Positions 15,401-27,126 of a DNA stretch of 64,000 nt are shown here, piece by piece. The stretch is from Neodontobutis hainanensis (Eukaryota; Chordata; Actinopteri; Gobiiformes; Odontobutidae), in the NCBI GenBank assembly GCA_024349245.1, contig JALDNG010000049.1:310001-374000 (forward strand). Reading direction: 5' to 3'. Each line of letters begins with the position of its first letter. Position 1 is the first letter of the stretch. The notes beneath the pieces are model-generated. The model had not been told where the DNA came from, made no database searches, and worked only from the letters and a program-made list of their open reading frames with translations. The translations under genes were made by a program, and so were the position numbers.

Positions 15401-16532
15401 TATGGCAAGGGCTAGCTATTTCTTGTTTGGATTAAACTGTAAAATGGCTTAATAAATACAAACAGACTGAATGTAATCAGTCCAGCTACCCTAAGTGCTG
15501 TTTTGTTAAGGACTTAAGAGACTTTCTGGAGTGTCTACAATATGCCCTACTTTCTCATCCACTTAAATACAATATGTTGTTCATTGTTACTGGAGCATCC
15601 TTAAATAAATTGCTAAATGATGCCAACCCATGAGAAGAAAGTGCTGTCTATGGCGCTTAATGCACTCAGACTTCAGCTTTTACAGGAACCAAAGACTTGA
15701 CAGACTCTGGCCATGGTGCTGAATTTACTTCCGTTTACTAATGTTGTAAAAATGTGAAATTTTGCTTTTTGGTGAAGACATCCTCTCTGCCTTTCTGACC
15801 AATATCACCTCACTTCATTTTACACACTGACTTAAATCTTTCTGGGTCAAATAATTCATCGTCCTTCACTTCGATTTACAGCTGTCACATCAAAGCTCAT
15901 CAGTTTTTAACCAACCGGACACGCTGCCTTTTTTCTTGGGTGTCACACCTCAGCCACTCTGAGTTATATCACATATATCTCTCATGAAACCATTTGTTTG
16001 CACCGGTCTTCTTATTACGCTTCTTATTGAGTCTTATTCCCTTAAGCAACTATTCATTATGTAGTCTTTAAACTCTGTTTGCAGTGTAAACAACAAGAAT
16101 TTGTTTTACTCCGTAGGTAGATGCTAAGTAGTAGTAGCCTACACAAGCACCTCTGGGGCAGCGACATTTGCCACAACCCTCAACTGCAAATAGAGTTAAT
16201 GCAAAATTTCGCAATGTAACCTAGTTTTTGTTTACCTTTTAATAACTTGATAAAATACCCAGAGGTAAAACGTAACTAAAAACAAAACGGCCAATCCATG
16301 TCCAGTTAAATGTGCTTATTGTGTCTCGTACATTTATATGCTGCCCTTTTCGGTTGCAGTTTAGCGGCAATAAACAAAGGCTTCTTCAGTTCTTGCTCCA
16401 AAAAGCCACGTTTCTGTCTGAGCAGAGAAAATAACTTTTCCACAACCCTTATTTTAAGCATGCACCAGTCCTTACCTTGCAGGGCATGACAACTAACATC
16501 ACAAGTAAGAACATGGCACTGAAGAGATGCAT
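1..16532 (-). CDS. olfm2: Olfactomedin (noelin) family gene, partial: two alternative first coding exons, probably olfm2
   Basis: Two 5' coding exons of one minus-strand gene are inferred, a distal one at 16,476-16,532 and a proximal one at 1-154. The shared exons (coiled coil and olfactomedin beta-propeller) would lie left of position 1 and are not seen. OLFM1, OLFM2 and OLFM3 are secreted neuronal glycoproteins that each use alternative N-termini; the MSV/MSP..LK.GAVLSTMAM start is the hallmark of one of them. OLFM2 is preferred over OLFM1/3 because the residues after the conserved block (NGT..SRGGTSERI) resemble my recollection of the OLFM2 variant and because the upstream neighbour looks like col5a3. 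Family call is strong; paralogue call is moderate. That the two exons belong to one gene is inference from strand, order and family precedent. Confidence 0.8.
155..600 (-). promoter_or_regulatory. Putative 5'UTR/proximal promoter of the olfm2 internal first exon
   Basis: This is the sequence immediately 5' (gene sense) of the conserved noelin start codon. It holds a (TC)15 tract at 451-480, which reads (GA)15 on the gene strand about 300 bp upstream of the ATG, and pyrimidine/purine-skewed flanks. No TATA box or transcription start can be fixed by eye. The promoter role is inferred only from position and from the family's habit of having an internal promoter here. Confidence 0.4.
451..480. 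repeat. (TC)15 microsatellite
   Basis: Uninterrupted TC dinucleotide run flanked by CCCAACCCG on the left and GGCTTC on the right. It lies upstream of the proximal olfm2 first exon. Confidence 0.97.
1875..1888 (+). promoter_or_regulatory. CTCF-like motif
   Basis: CCACTTGGTGGCAG closely matches the vertebrate CTCF core (CCASNAGGTGGCAG-like). One such match is expected now and then by chance, so this is only a candidate insulator or loop anchor within the olfm2 alternative-promoter interval. Confidence 0.35.
2559..2585. repeat. (AT)n microsatellite
   Basis: Alternating AT run within an AT-rich stretch; simple repeat, no coding content. Confidence 0.9.
14099..14143. repeat. Perfect inverted repeat, 21-bp arms with a 3-nt loop
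   Basis: Bases 14,099-14,119 are the exact reverse complement of 14,123-14,143; the loop is GAA at 14,120-14,122. The arm core is CAATCACTACCCCAAACA. Pairing stops immediately outside both arms. Too short and too tightly looped for a standard microRNA precursor. Could be a small palindromic insertion or a recent template-switch event; function unknown. Confidence 0.9.
16476..16532 (-). CDS. olfm2: olfm2 distal first coding exon (secretory signal peptide)
   Basis: The ATG at 16,532-16,530 opens a 19-codon frame, MHLFSAMFLLVMLVVMPCK, which ends at AAG|GTAAGG, a strong splice donor. The peptide is a textbook signal sequence with a hydrophobic core of about 13 residues. An in-frame TAA lies upstream (visible as TTA in CCCTTTTTTACTGGGG near 16,605), so this is the first usable Met. 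It sits in a CpG-richer block upstream of the noelin-type exon on the same strand, the arrangement expected for the canonical olfactomedin first exon. Assignment to olfm2 rather than another transcript is inference, because the downstream exons are off-window. Confidence 0.72.
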
Positions 16533-17030
16533 CCCTGTCGAAATGATAGCGTCCTGGCTGGCAGAGCACTTCCTCGCAGTTTCTCTTTCCACCTTGTCCC
16601 TTTTTTACTGGGGCGGTTTCTTCAAATACGGAAGGATTTCTTTAACGCTGTGTCGGTGTCTGTGCGCCACCAACCGCATCACTGGGATGCACGGCAGTAG
16701 CCCTCTGTGGCTCAGCAAAGCAAACAGAAAACCGCGAGCATCCACTGACATGAAATAACCAGAAGCTCCCGGTCTTCTAGTAAAAAGTCTTCAGTCGGTG
16801 TGAGAGGTTGAAGCAGGCAGATAGCGTCAGTCCTACACAATAGCGAGAGCAGAGCAGAGCGGAGCGGAGCGGAGGAGAGTCGCAGAGGTTGGAAGGTGAC
16901 TGCTGTGCTTGCGAGGTGCCGACGCTAGGAGCAGCACGACGATGTGAATGATCCAAGTCAGAGGATAAGTGGCACTCTTTCGATGCAGCTCGGTCGGTGC
17001 CCTGGCGCGTGCGTGTGAGGGTGTGTGCTT
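16533..17030 (-). promoter_or_regulatory. Distal olfm2 5'UTR and CpG-rich promoter candidate
   Basis: Unlike the AT-rich surroundings, this stretch is GC-richer with many CpGs (for example near 16,640-16,680 and 16,910-17,020), and it carries a short GAGCGGAGCGGAG-type repeat at 16,850-16,880. It lies directly 5' of the signal-peptide exon. The transcription start cannot be placed by eye. Confidence 0.55.
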
Positions 17031-20000
17031 GTTAGTTGCTAAAACCAGGTGTTAACCACGCAAAGCCCATGACAAAAGCCAACTGTAAACCTATTTCATT
17101 TAGCAGTGATAATGTCTTACTGCTGCTAAGTCTGATTGTGGTGGACAATGGCTGTCAAATCGGTATTAATACCATCACTTCTGCATGACGCATATCCAAT
17201 TAGTAGATGCCAGCTATACTCTCTGGGGTTTATGGAAATAATAAAGATGTCCCTTTTCCCATTATAATGCTGATACGGAACGTTGTAGAGTCACAGAGAT
17301 GGTAATTAAATGATAGGTATTTCAAGTGTTCCACAGCAGGTTATTGTAGCAGAGTGTGGACTGCTGCTTTAAGGCTATGTCCATAATCTTCATTTTAACA
17401 CTCTTTTACTCTGTACTCTGTACTTTTCAAGACATGGAGACATTTGGAAACACCCTGAAGCTTCTCATAGTTTGCAAACAAATGGCAGATAAAAACAATA
17501 TCAATACCTACTGTCTGCCTTCGTTTGATAAGGAGCTTATTTCAGTTGAGACAGAGTTTTGAGACATATTAGATTGTACAGATTTCTTCTTGGTTCAGAG
17601 ATAGTTTCTATTCTACAACATAGTTTTAAAGGTCACAGTGTTCTATTTTTTTCAGCAGGAGAGAGTAAAGCCAACATATAGTGTAGGGAATTCACTATTT
17701 ATTGCTATAAACAAGTATGACCGTAGCAGCTGTCTACTGCTGTATTCTTGTGTAATGTATGATAATTTAAGAAGAAATGAAGCTGCAGGGCAACTAACTC
17801 AACAAGATCAGATGCCCCTACGTGGAAAGGGGCAAACGTTATTAAAATAACTTTTATTATTTTTTTATTATACAGTGAGTAACCAGTGTGCTTTCTAATC
17901 ATTTTCTTTTAGCAACATTTGAGATACACAGCAGGAGTCAGTGCACAGTATTAACTACTTTTCTGTGACTTTTATTGCCCAGAACAGTCGGGCTGGTTCA
18001 TAGTGCATTCAGAAAACATTTCTAGTTCAAAGAGTGATCCCCTGCTCTTTTATGGTTCAGCACAGTGTTGACATTCTCCACCCCTGCTGTTGCTCTTAGT
18101 GGCATGGTGCACAACCCTCCATTTTCCCTGTTGGAAAACACAGAAGAAGCTGAAGTAAGTAACTGAAGGGAAGCAAAGGAGGTAAGAGAAAATGAAAGAA
18201 TATATGGTTTGTTCTTGTTTCTTGAGGCGTTATTTCCCCACAGCTTTAGTATTTTTGACATGTGGATTGTACCTATATGATAAAACAGAGGGCCAGGTCT
18301 GCCATAGAGAGTAAAAAAGCTATAAAAGATATAATATGAGTTATTACATTAGGGCAGAGTGCTTATATATTCCTCCTGTGTCCTGGTGGTGTTCCATGTC
18401 TCCTTCCCCATCCTTGAGACCTGTAACAGTGAAGAAGGGACCTAGAATGTTAACCCTTATGTTGTCTTTATTTAATGTTAAACAATTTTGTGTTCCCGGT
18501 CATAAATAACCATTTTATTAAGACTCATTAAAAAAAGTGTAATGATACATATATTATCACTACTTGTGCTGTACATGTGTCCATCTGACAAATCAGAATG
18601 GACCCATAACTCGTTTATGACTAGCCTGGTCAGCCGCGACTAACTATTTTTTTGATTTTAAAATATATAAGAGAGTTGTGTTTTTATGCTTTCTATGAAA
18701 GGAGTGGTGGGGCTGTCATTATAAGAGTACTGTACAAAGACTAACTGGATTAGTGAGCTGAAGTAGATCAGTAAACCTTGTTCCACAAACAAAGATGTTT
18801 CATTTACTGCTCGTGTGGCCATATGCTTCATGGAAGGATACAGAATATTGAATTTGGGAGTCTACTGAGCAATGTCAAGCTGATGAAGTGTTAAATGCAG
18901 TTAATGTGTATTCCACACACAAGACACATGCCTACATAAACACTTCTAAACATAGCTAAACAGCCAGATGGCAATGTTAACCCTGATACTCAAACATAAC
19001 ACATATATTTAGTGCAAAAGCCTCATGCAAACATTTCCACAGCATTCTTCTCACTGTCGACAGCCGTGCTTCCTAATGACTGCCTAATCAACTTGTGTCT
19101 GTGTAAACAACATGTTGCACCTCATTCAGATATCCCAAGTAAAGCTGAATGGACGCCCTCAGTCACACACACCTTGTGCAAATCTGTCTCTCTCTGCACT
19201 GTCATGTCTCTGCACTACTTGGATACACATTTTGCACTTTATGCAGCTAGGATAAACTTTATATCCTAGCTCTGTGTTGTTGTTTTGTTTGTTATTTTGA
19301 ATGTTGTTTTATGTAGCACCTGGGTCCTGGGGTGCTACATTGTCTCATTTTACTGTGTACTGCGTTAGTTATATGTGGTTGAAATGACAATTAAAAGCTT
19401 CTATTTTCCCACTTTACTAAGGATTAAAGTTGTGTATACTGTATTAAAATGTGGGGACGATGGTTTATGAGGGATGGACACTACAGATTATAACTTTAAT
19501 TCTTTTGTTATTTTCTTATTTTTGAAATGCTCTAATTAAGGTGATCGACATGGGTGCACTACTTACTGCAGTGCTTTTTGTACCAGTTTCATGGCATTGT
19601 AAATGATTCTAAGACATTCCCCATTGTTTATTCCCGGATGCTCAAACACAGTGGGGCGGACCTAGTGGTCCTGACATTCCCCGGGAGTTGAGGGGGAGGA
19701 GAAGAAGATGATGTGTTATGTACTTCTGTTGAGTTAGCAAGACTCAGTAGTCTTCTGATTGAACTCCTAGAAAACACACAAATGCAATATTTCTGTTTTT
19801 ATTTTGTAATGTGTGCATTAAAATACAACTGAGTCTAACTTATTTCTATCTGGAAGTTGTTGTTCTGTACTCAACAATCCTCTGGGTCATAAGGTTAAGT
19901 GTGCTCAGTTACCATGGCACTGCTCATCCAAGTGGCCAAATGGGAAGGTGTGAAACCTCCTATGTCAGACTGAAGGTGGAATTAAACATGGCATTTCACA

Positions 20001-21464
20001 CTTTCTTTTGAATTATATCACTTTATACCTGAATGTATCCACGGCAACAAGGGCAAGGACAACAAAGGCCTTGCTTTATGTCTGTTCCTTCCCATATTTG
20101 ACAAACATCATCAATCATCATAGATGAACTGCATGGCAGTCTGCTCATGTCACTGAACACAAACAAAACCAAAAGCAATGGCCTCGGCCGACTCAGAGAA
20201 ACATGAAGAGACTGGCAGGAATTCACATCCTGTCTGCCAAGAGGTTTATCTTTTAAGTGAGGCCACCTGGAGCAAAACACAAATTTTACATATCTTGAAT
20301 TTTTAAACCACCCCTTTCTCTTCTACCCCTCATTTTCTCTCGCTTCTTCTTATATGTGTTGTACTGATGCTCCCTGAGTTGTACTGTATTGGCCACATTT
20401 TGGTTTAATTGGATGAAGAGATGATGCATAATGCGTGAGGAAAAAAACATAAAGGAACTGAAGTCCATGTCGCCTGCGGCAATAGAAACCAGCAGCTATT
20501 TGTTGTTGACATTTTCCCTGCTGCTTTTTCTGCTCCATTGAAACAGTGGCACATTCATGTTTTCATGGTTTTCTCCCGACTTCAGTCTTCCACGGTCGTA
20601 ATATTTGTGAGCATCTCACGATTTTACTCTTTACAACCATGTGAATGTCAATGTACTGATCTTTGTACTGTAAAGGGAGGGCTTCGGTGTTAAACAAAGG
20701 ACTAAACAAAGGCTAAAGCCGGTACTTTGTTTGCCTGCTGTGTTAAATCCCTCTGCTGCTCGTGACATCGAAGGACCACTGCTAATAACAGACTTATAAC
20801 AATAAAGTGTGCTGTAAAAAAAATGGAAACGCCCAAAACTATTCGGAGCTAAGCTGTAGAACTGCTGCGACCTGTGGTAAGGCATGAGCAAAGCTTGTCT
20901 CTGACAGCATTGTGTTTCTGCTGAAAGTGACTGCAGTTAGCACAACTCTTCCCTTACACTGTGCCCTTTTTGTTAAATCACGCTTCTCACTGTACTTTAT
21001 CTCACAGCATCCATTTGGTCTGCAATTGCCTGCATAGCTGTCTCACAGTTGATATCTCCTCGCTCGTGTGCTTACTTTAGCTGTGTCATTGTGCTTTCAT
21101 GGAGCCAGTTGTATTCAGAGGATGAGACCATGACAGAGTGGAAAAGAGCAAGTGAGACACTAGTAGGATAAAAGGATGGTTTTACATAATTAAACAGATA
21201 GAAGTGATTACAGCAGCTTATCCACAGAGCACGAACTGTGCACAATCAGCCTCATTATGAAGTTAAAGACTCCAAACTGTCGCTGATGGCTTAATTACAG
21301 TTTTACAGTGGAACCAATGCTTTACCGCCATTACAACAATTCACACAAAACAATTGTCTGACAATACAAAAGAAGCTGCCAACTCAAACTGAAACAACGT
21401 TCTTTACTCAAATAAATAACAAGGATCTCTGTGAATGACAGTGGAATTGGTGCCTCCCTCTTTT

Positions 21465-21465
<1 letters not shown>

Positions 21466-21498
<33 letters not shown>

Positions 21499-21820
21499 GA
21501 TTGGATTTATATTGCGCTTTTCTTCCGAGGGACTCAAAGTGCTTATAGGCCGTCCATTATTCATTCATACACAGTCACACTGGTGGTGGTAAGCTACAAC
21601 TGTAGCCACAGATGCCCTGGGGCAGACTGACAGAGACGTGGCAGCCATTTTGCGCCTACGGCCTCTCCGACCATCACCACATACATTCACTAAACATTCT
21701 TACGCATTCATACGAGGCAAGGTGGGTTAAGTGTCTTGCCCAAGGACACAACGACAGTATGAACTGTGGGGAGAGCGGGAATCAAACCCGGGCCCTCTGT
21801 GAGAACATTACAGATCTGGG
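21466..21820 (-). mobile_element. tRNA-derived SINE of teleost type
   Basis: On the minus strand the element begins with a tRNA-like head containing a pol III B-box-like GGTTTGATTCC (near 21,778-21,792), followed by TGTCCTTGGGCAAGACACTTAACCCACC-type body (quoted in part), a GTCTGCCCCAGGGCATC segment, a GTAGCTTACCACCACCAG segment, and the end AAAAGCGCAATATAAATCC. It finishes in a (TTA)n tail seen as (TAA)n at 21,466-21,498. Sequences of this kind are very common in ray-finned fish genomes. Family name not assigned. Slight divergence suggests an old, inactive copy. Confidence 0.85.
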
Positions 21821-24800
21821 AATACAACACAGACAACCTAACTGGCCTTTTCTGAACTGTACTGTACTGTATCTTCTTTTATCTTTATATAGGTATTTAA
21901 CCTTGCAGTAGGTTGATTATGTGATTATGCCACTGGAAGCCCTTATGAACCATGTTTTCAGCCGGTGTGCAGGGTTTGAATTTGATTTAACTCCAGCATA
22001 AACTGCCATCAGGGCAGCAATCCAAGACTTGGTCTTAGGTATACTTGAACTACCTGGGGCTTGCATTGCTTTTATTGTTATGGATGTTGGAATGGAAGTG
22101 GAAAGAAGTTCTTTATGATTTTCTGAGCGCTGGTTTGTAGAATCAGCGAGATTATTGTACTGACATTACTTGAGTTTGTGAGGAAAAAAGGATTGAAACG
22201 AAGGACTAAAACTCTAAAACAAATCAATGTCTTAGCATCTCAAAACATTTGCAATATCTGTATTTCTATATCTTGCTTACAGACGTGTCTACAGGTGTTT
22301 GTGTGTAGGTATAATAAGATGACAAACTTTATATTGTATGCGCAATTTTATTTTTAGCCCTAGTAAATCTTTGTTGTCTAACCTCATAAGCAACTCAAAA
22401 AATTAAAAAAATAATGACAAACTAGCTAGACTTTTTGCCGTCAGTCCTTGGAGCCTTTTTCAGTCCAGTGAAATTTTTGTTATGTAGTGCTCGGATGTTG
22501 AAGTTGTCCCTCCAGCTCCGACGCTACTCTGCCAAGCCCCACAGAGGCGAGCCGGCAGGCGGCAGAGTGTGGACTCAGCACTTCTCTACAGTGTCTAAGA
22601 CCAGGCACAGGGGTTTTTTATTCTGCCTCTGCATTATTGAATCACAGAGCGGCCTCAAAACCTCAAACTGGACATGACCAGGAGGCAACATGCAGATTTG
22701 ATGAATCAATATTTTCAGCTGAACAGTATGGAAGGAAAGGAACACTTGCATGACTGGATCAGATATGAACTGTGAAATGAGTATCTTCTTTATTCCGCAG
22801 CAGCTTATCTTTCCATTGCACATATACTTGATGGGATGTCCACAGCCACATATTACATATCACACCTATTTGCGCGCACAAATAAATTCACATCCGGTCA
22901 CAAGCACACACGCCATGCTCCCTCCCCTGAAGGCCTTCATTAGATAAAAGGAAAACAGCTCTTTCCCAAGCTGCAGTGCAATTATTCAGTGTAGTCAAGC
23001 ATGTCTCTGTGTGACAAAGCAAATTGCTTTTTCGGTTTGCTGTTCCTGATACAGATAGGGCTTTCAAAATCTGAGGGGAAGCCTCGCGCCACTGCTCCCA
23101 CTGCTGACAGAGATACAGGCAGTTATTTACCCCAGTGTGTGTGCCCTTGTTTACAAACGATTCCACTAATGCCTATGTATTTTGAATGCAGATAGTGGTA
23201 TTTTGCTTTTGTGTGCCAGTTTAATGCCTTATTGCATCTCAATGAAATCTAGTTTGATTAATAGTGTATTATTGTCTGCATTAGAGCAGCTTAATACCTA
23301 TTGTACCAATCATCAAATTTTCCAAAGCAGAGTAAAACGCACGGGAACCAGTTGTGTTTAAATTTTGTATAAACATATTTTGTTGTTTTTATTGTTAAAA
23401 AAATCTTCTTTGGGCAGTGCTGCTATCTAAACACACTCTTAGCAAGATTAATGATGACATCACTAAGTGCATGACTAAACTGGGACTAAACAGTACATAA
23501 ACTGTTGTAGCCCTGTGGAGTATACCAACAGGACTACACAAAACCAGGACTAATTCCTGTAATAATCAATACTAAACTGAATATAAAGGTCGTTCCCCTC
23601 CCTCTCACCCTGTTTTCTGTCAACCTACTGTCTACTGTCAAATAATACTGTCTAAATGTCAAATAAATGCAAAATGGCCCAATGCTAATGCTTTAATAGA
23701 TTAGCATTAGACTAAGTTGTAGAGGCAATTAAAATCCTTTCACTACCATGTGAAAGGAAGGAAATCAAAAATGACTTCTAATCAAATTTTAGACTTGTGG
23801 ACACATTGGGTCAACTGAACATTTACCAGGCCTAAGCCAAAACCATGACCACCTTAACATTTTGCTCATTTAATTTATTTATTCTATACAAATAAATCAA
23901 TAATAAAGAGAAATTGTATATTTACATAAAAATGTGATGAAACAAAGGGACACACCTTATAGCTAGTTTATAGTAATAGCAACAAGGGTATGTACCAAAA
24001 GATGTCTTTTTATTAGTACATAGTTTTGCCATCTGTGGCGTGGTATTGAGCTTTCCAAGAAAATACAGAGGACAAGGAATCAATGTCGGGGCAGCTTAAA
24101 CCAAGTGGACTCCTCAATCAACATGTTAATAAGAATTTCCTAAAAAACATAATAATAACAATCTTATCATCCACAAAGAAAAGATAAATGTGTGTTAATC
24201 TGAAAGATTGATGAGATCATTCATAAATGATATTAAAAATATTTAGCAATATGAACATAAATTGTTTTGATGTATGTTTCTCCCAGTATTATCATAATCT
24301 GGAGAACAGACTAATAGTTTATCTGACTCCATCTTCAAATATCAAATTCCTGGGATCAGGAGTGGGAGGATGAGACAGGATTTAGACACACATTTCCAAT
24401 GTGACTCCACAGCTTTGTGACGCTCCAATGTCAGTATTGAGCAACACAAACCCTGTTTCGCACTGTTTAACTCACATTTCTGAAATGCCACTGAATCCTT
24501 TGGGTTTTAAGAATGTGTGATTTAAGATGATGTTTCTGATGACAAAAGCTAACATTTGTTCTCATTTGTATGAAAGTTACCTACAGAAATACACTTTCTC
24601 AGGTCTGACAGATGATTATCTTTCCTGTCATGTTAAGGTGGCTGAGAGAACAGTTCATGGCCACTGACTCTTTATTTATCTTATGCCTGTTCCCTCCAGT
24701 GGAGTTCCAATCGATAACAGTGACTTGGAGCAGGAGAGATGGACAGAAAACAAGAGATCTGGAGAGATTCAGAGCACGGGAGAGTGCAAGGACAGAGCAA

Positions 24801-25243
24801 AGCATGAAGATTTATTTGCACTGCCTGTCGGTTTGTGGTCACACACAACGAGACAAATGCTTATGGGAAGCTTTGGATTCTCCTCTGTGATTATCGAGCA
24901 CATCAACTGATTTTGTAATGATTTTTGACATCATTGTGATATTGGCTTGCTGTATATAATTCACAGGTATTCTTAGTTTATGATGACATTTACAGTGCTT
25001 CTGATTGGAAATGGGAAACGGCAATAAAAGCTTGACAATTGAGCAACAGCTTTATTTTTTGGTTTTGTTTTTACAACCCTTTGTGATGTTGAAATTTATT
25101 GGGGCACTGTGCCTAACCTGCATAGATTAATCTAAAGTATGAAAGTTGTGTCTTTCTAGAAATAAGAATAAGAAGATGAGAAGAGAGTACTTTATTGGGT
25201 TGAATGTGCAGGATTTAAATTACTGTATACTATATAAAGTAAT

Positions 25244-25380
25244 TTCATTTTCTACCGCTTAGTCCGGTTAGGGGTAACGGGTGACTGGAGCCTATCCCAG
25301 CAGCTTTGGGCCTGAGGCGGGGTACATCCTGGACAATGGCCAGTTAGTCACAGGGCTGACATTTAGAGACTGATTGAGCA
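25244..25380. mobile_element. Fragment of a common teleost interspersed repeat
   Basis: Contains the familiar fish-repeat blocks CATTTTCTACCGCTTAGTCC, GGAGCCTATCCCAGC and GGCGGGGTACATCCTGGAC followed by GGCCAGTTAGTCACAGGGC. These recur at high copy in teleost genomes. Only a roughly 135-bp degraded segment is present and I cannot assign the parent element. Confidence 0.65.
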
Positions 25381-27113
25381 AGATTGATTGTTGCAGTAGC
25401 TAAACTATTTCTGAACACTAATAATACTTTCATGATTATTTTACGATTTGAAGTCACAATGATTCACAAAGCCCCTTTCACTTTTTCCTTTCATTATTGT
25501 TTGTAAGCAATGTTTAACTATTTTAAAATCCTGCCTGGCATGCTTTTAGTAGTTCTGTGGTGGATTAAAGAATACATAAACACCCTCTTCCTCAGAGAAA
25601 ATATGGATTTTGCCGTTCCACCATCAGGGGACCTGGGAAAAGCTTACATGTCAAAGTGTACATGAACCAAGCTGCTTGCTAGTCTGTTGCCATAGGGACA
25701 TGTTGTCATGCCAACAAGCAAGCTATCCACTATGTGAAATGAAAAAAAAATAAGCCACATAGATGCTTAGAACTTTGCTGGTGGGCTTAGTGCTCCTTTG
25801 AAAATATTCACCTTTTGTGGTGTGTGTGCAGAAAACGAGATGAAGACATATTGATGATCAAAGGCTAAAAAAGAGAGAAGGGTAGGATAGTGGCGATTTG
25901 TTGATTTGATATGAAAATGGAATTAGAATAAAAGAGATCTTATGCACTGGTTCCATCAAGCTTGCAAGGTTTGCTCACACACCATCTCAAGGACTCTGCA
26001 TTGGGCACTTCAAAAATTACACATGATTTATGTATATCATTTTATCTATATGTGGCCAGAATATCTGATCAACTCCTGCATTGTAGCTCCACGCCTCCCA
26101 GTGACAGAGGGATAAAGATAAAAAGGAACATGATTGAAAAAAAAAATAAAATAAAAAACAACAACAGAGAGCACAAAGAGAGAAGAGGTAGATGGGATGA
26201 AAGACGGTGTCCTTACTGGCAATTGAGTCAGATATGCAAAGAATGGCAAGACAGACAGACTGAAAAGACAGATAAAGAAAGAGGGTGAACTGTGCTGGGC
26301 CCTGTGGAAGTCACTGACCACTCTAATTATCCTCTATTTTCTTCAAACATGCCTGCCGCAGTGTAAGCCGCTCCCTTGGGACATAACTCTCTCTTCATTT
26401 TCTCTGAGATTCAATTCCATTCCATCCTCCTCTGTCTTTTACATATAAAACGCTTTCTTCAATTATTCCTCCGACGTTTATATCTGTATTATTTGTCTCG
26501 CTTGTCTATTTAGAGTGACTGCTCATTTCGCCCCACTCTAGTGTGACTAGAATCAATCTGAGCCTCACTCTAAGATAGGGACAGCAGGATTAAATGTGGA
26601 TGTGTGGATACTTGTTTACCAAGTATGACTGAAGATAAAACACAGAGGGAGACTGAAGAAAGAGCCAGACCAGTGGATGGAGGGCAATACAGTTTTAAAA
26701 AGAGTGCAAATGGCCAATAAAGTAGTTATATAGCCTTTCAAAAGATGTGTGTTCAGCGTGATGAAGGTGTTCTCAGTTTATCCATTCTCCATCTCTTGTG
26801 AAGGAGAGCATGGTATGTTTGACATCAAATGAGGCAACAATTACATGGTAGATGCCTTTTTTCTCGATTACAAATGAAGGAGCATTCCATCAGAGGCTTT
26901 TAAGTGGAGGTGCTGCAAACATTGTCGACTATGGTTTATTGGATTTGTTCCTTTGCTTTGAATCTTACAAACAATTGAAGGGGATTTCAAGAAAATTGAG
27001 TTTCTAATGCACTGACTTGCTCGAGTAGACTAAACTTTTTTCAAACAAAGGCTCCAAAGAGTTATAATAATGCAGAGATAATGATAGAAATGTGATTTAA
27101 CAGTGACTTTTTA

Positions 27114-27126
27114 CCAGTAGGGGGAG
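27114..27126 (+). promoter_or_regulatory. CTCF-like motif (intergenic)
   Basis: CCAGTAGGGGGAG resembles the CTCF core CCAGNAGGGGGCG. It lies about midway between the two genes. Single-motif evidence only. Confidence 0.35.

Larger units (their letters stand above)
601..16475 (-). other. Intronic DNA between the two olfm2 first exons; no further gene seen
   Basis: About 15.9 kb, AT-rich, with only short, unrelated open frames in all six frames and no recognisable protein motif. It contains a (TA)n tract near 2,559-2,585, a poly-C run near 4,371, a CTCF-like motif at 1,875-1,888, and a perfect 21-bp-arm hairpin at 14,099-14,143, listed separately. Conserved non-coding elements are plausible here next to a neuronal developmental gene but cannot be judged without alignment. 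Confidence 0.6.

Noticed and set aside
21770..21800. tRNA gene suggested by a B-box-like GGTTTGATTCC
   Set aside because: No cloverleaf stems around it; the motif belongs to the head of the SINE.
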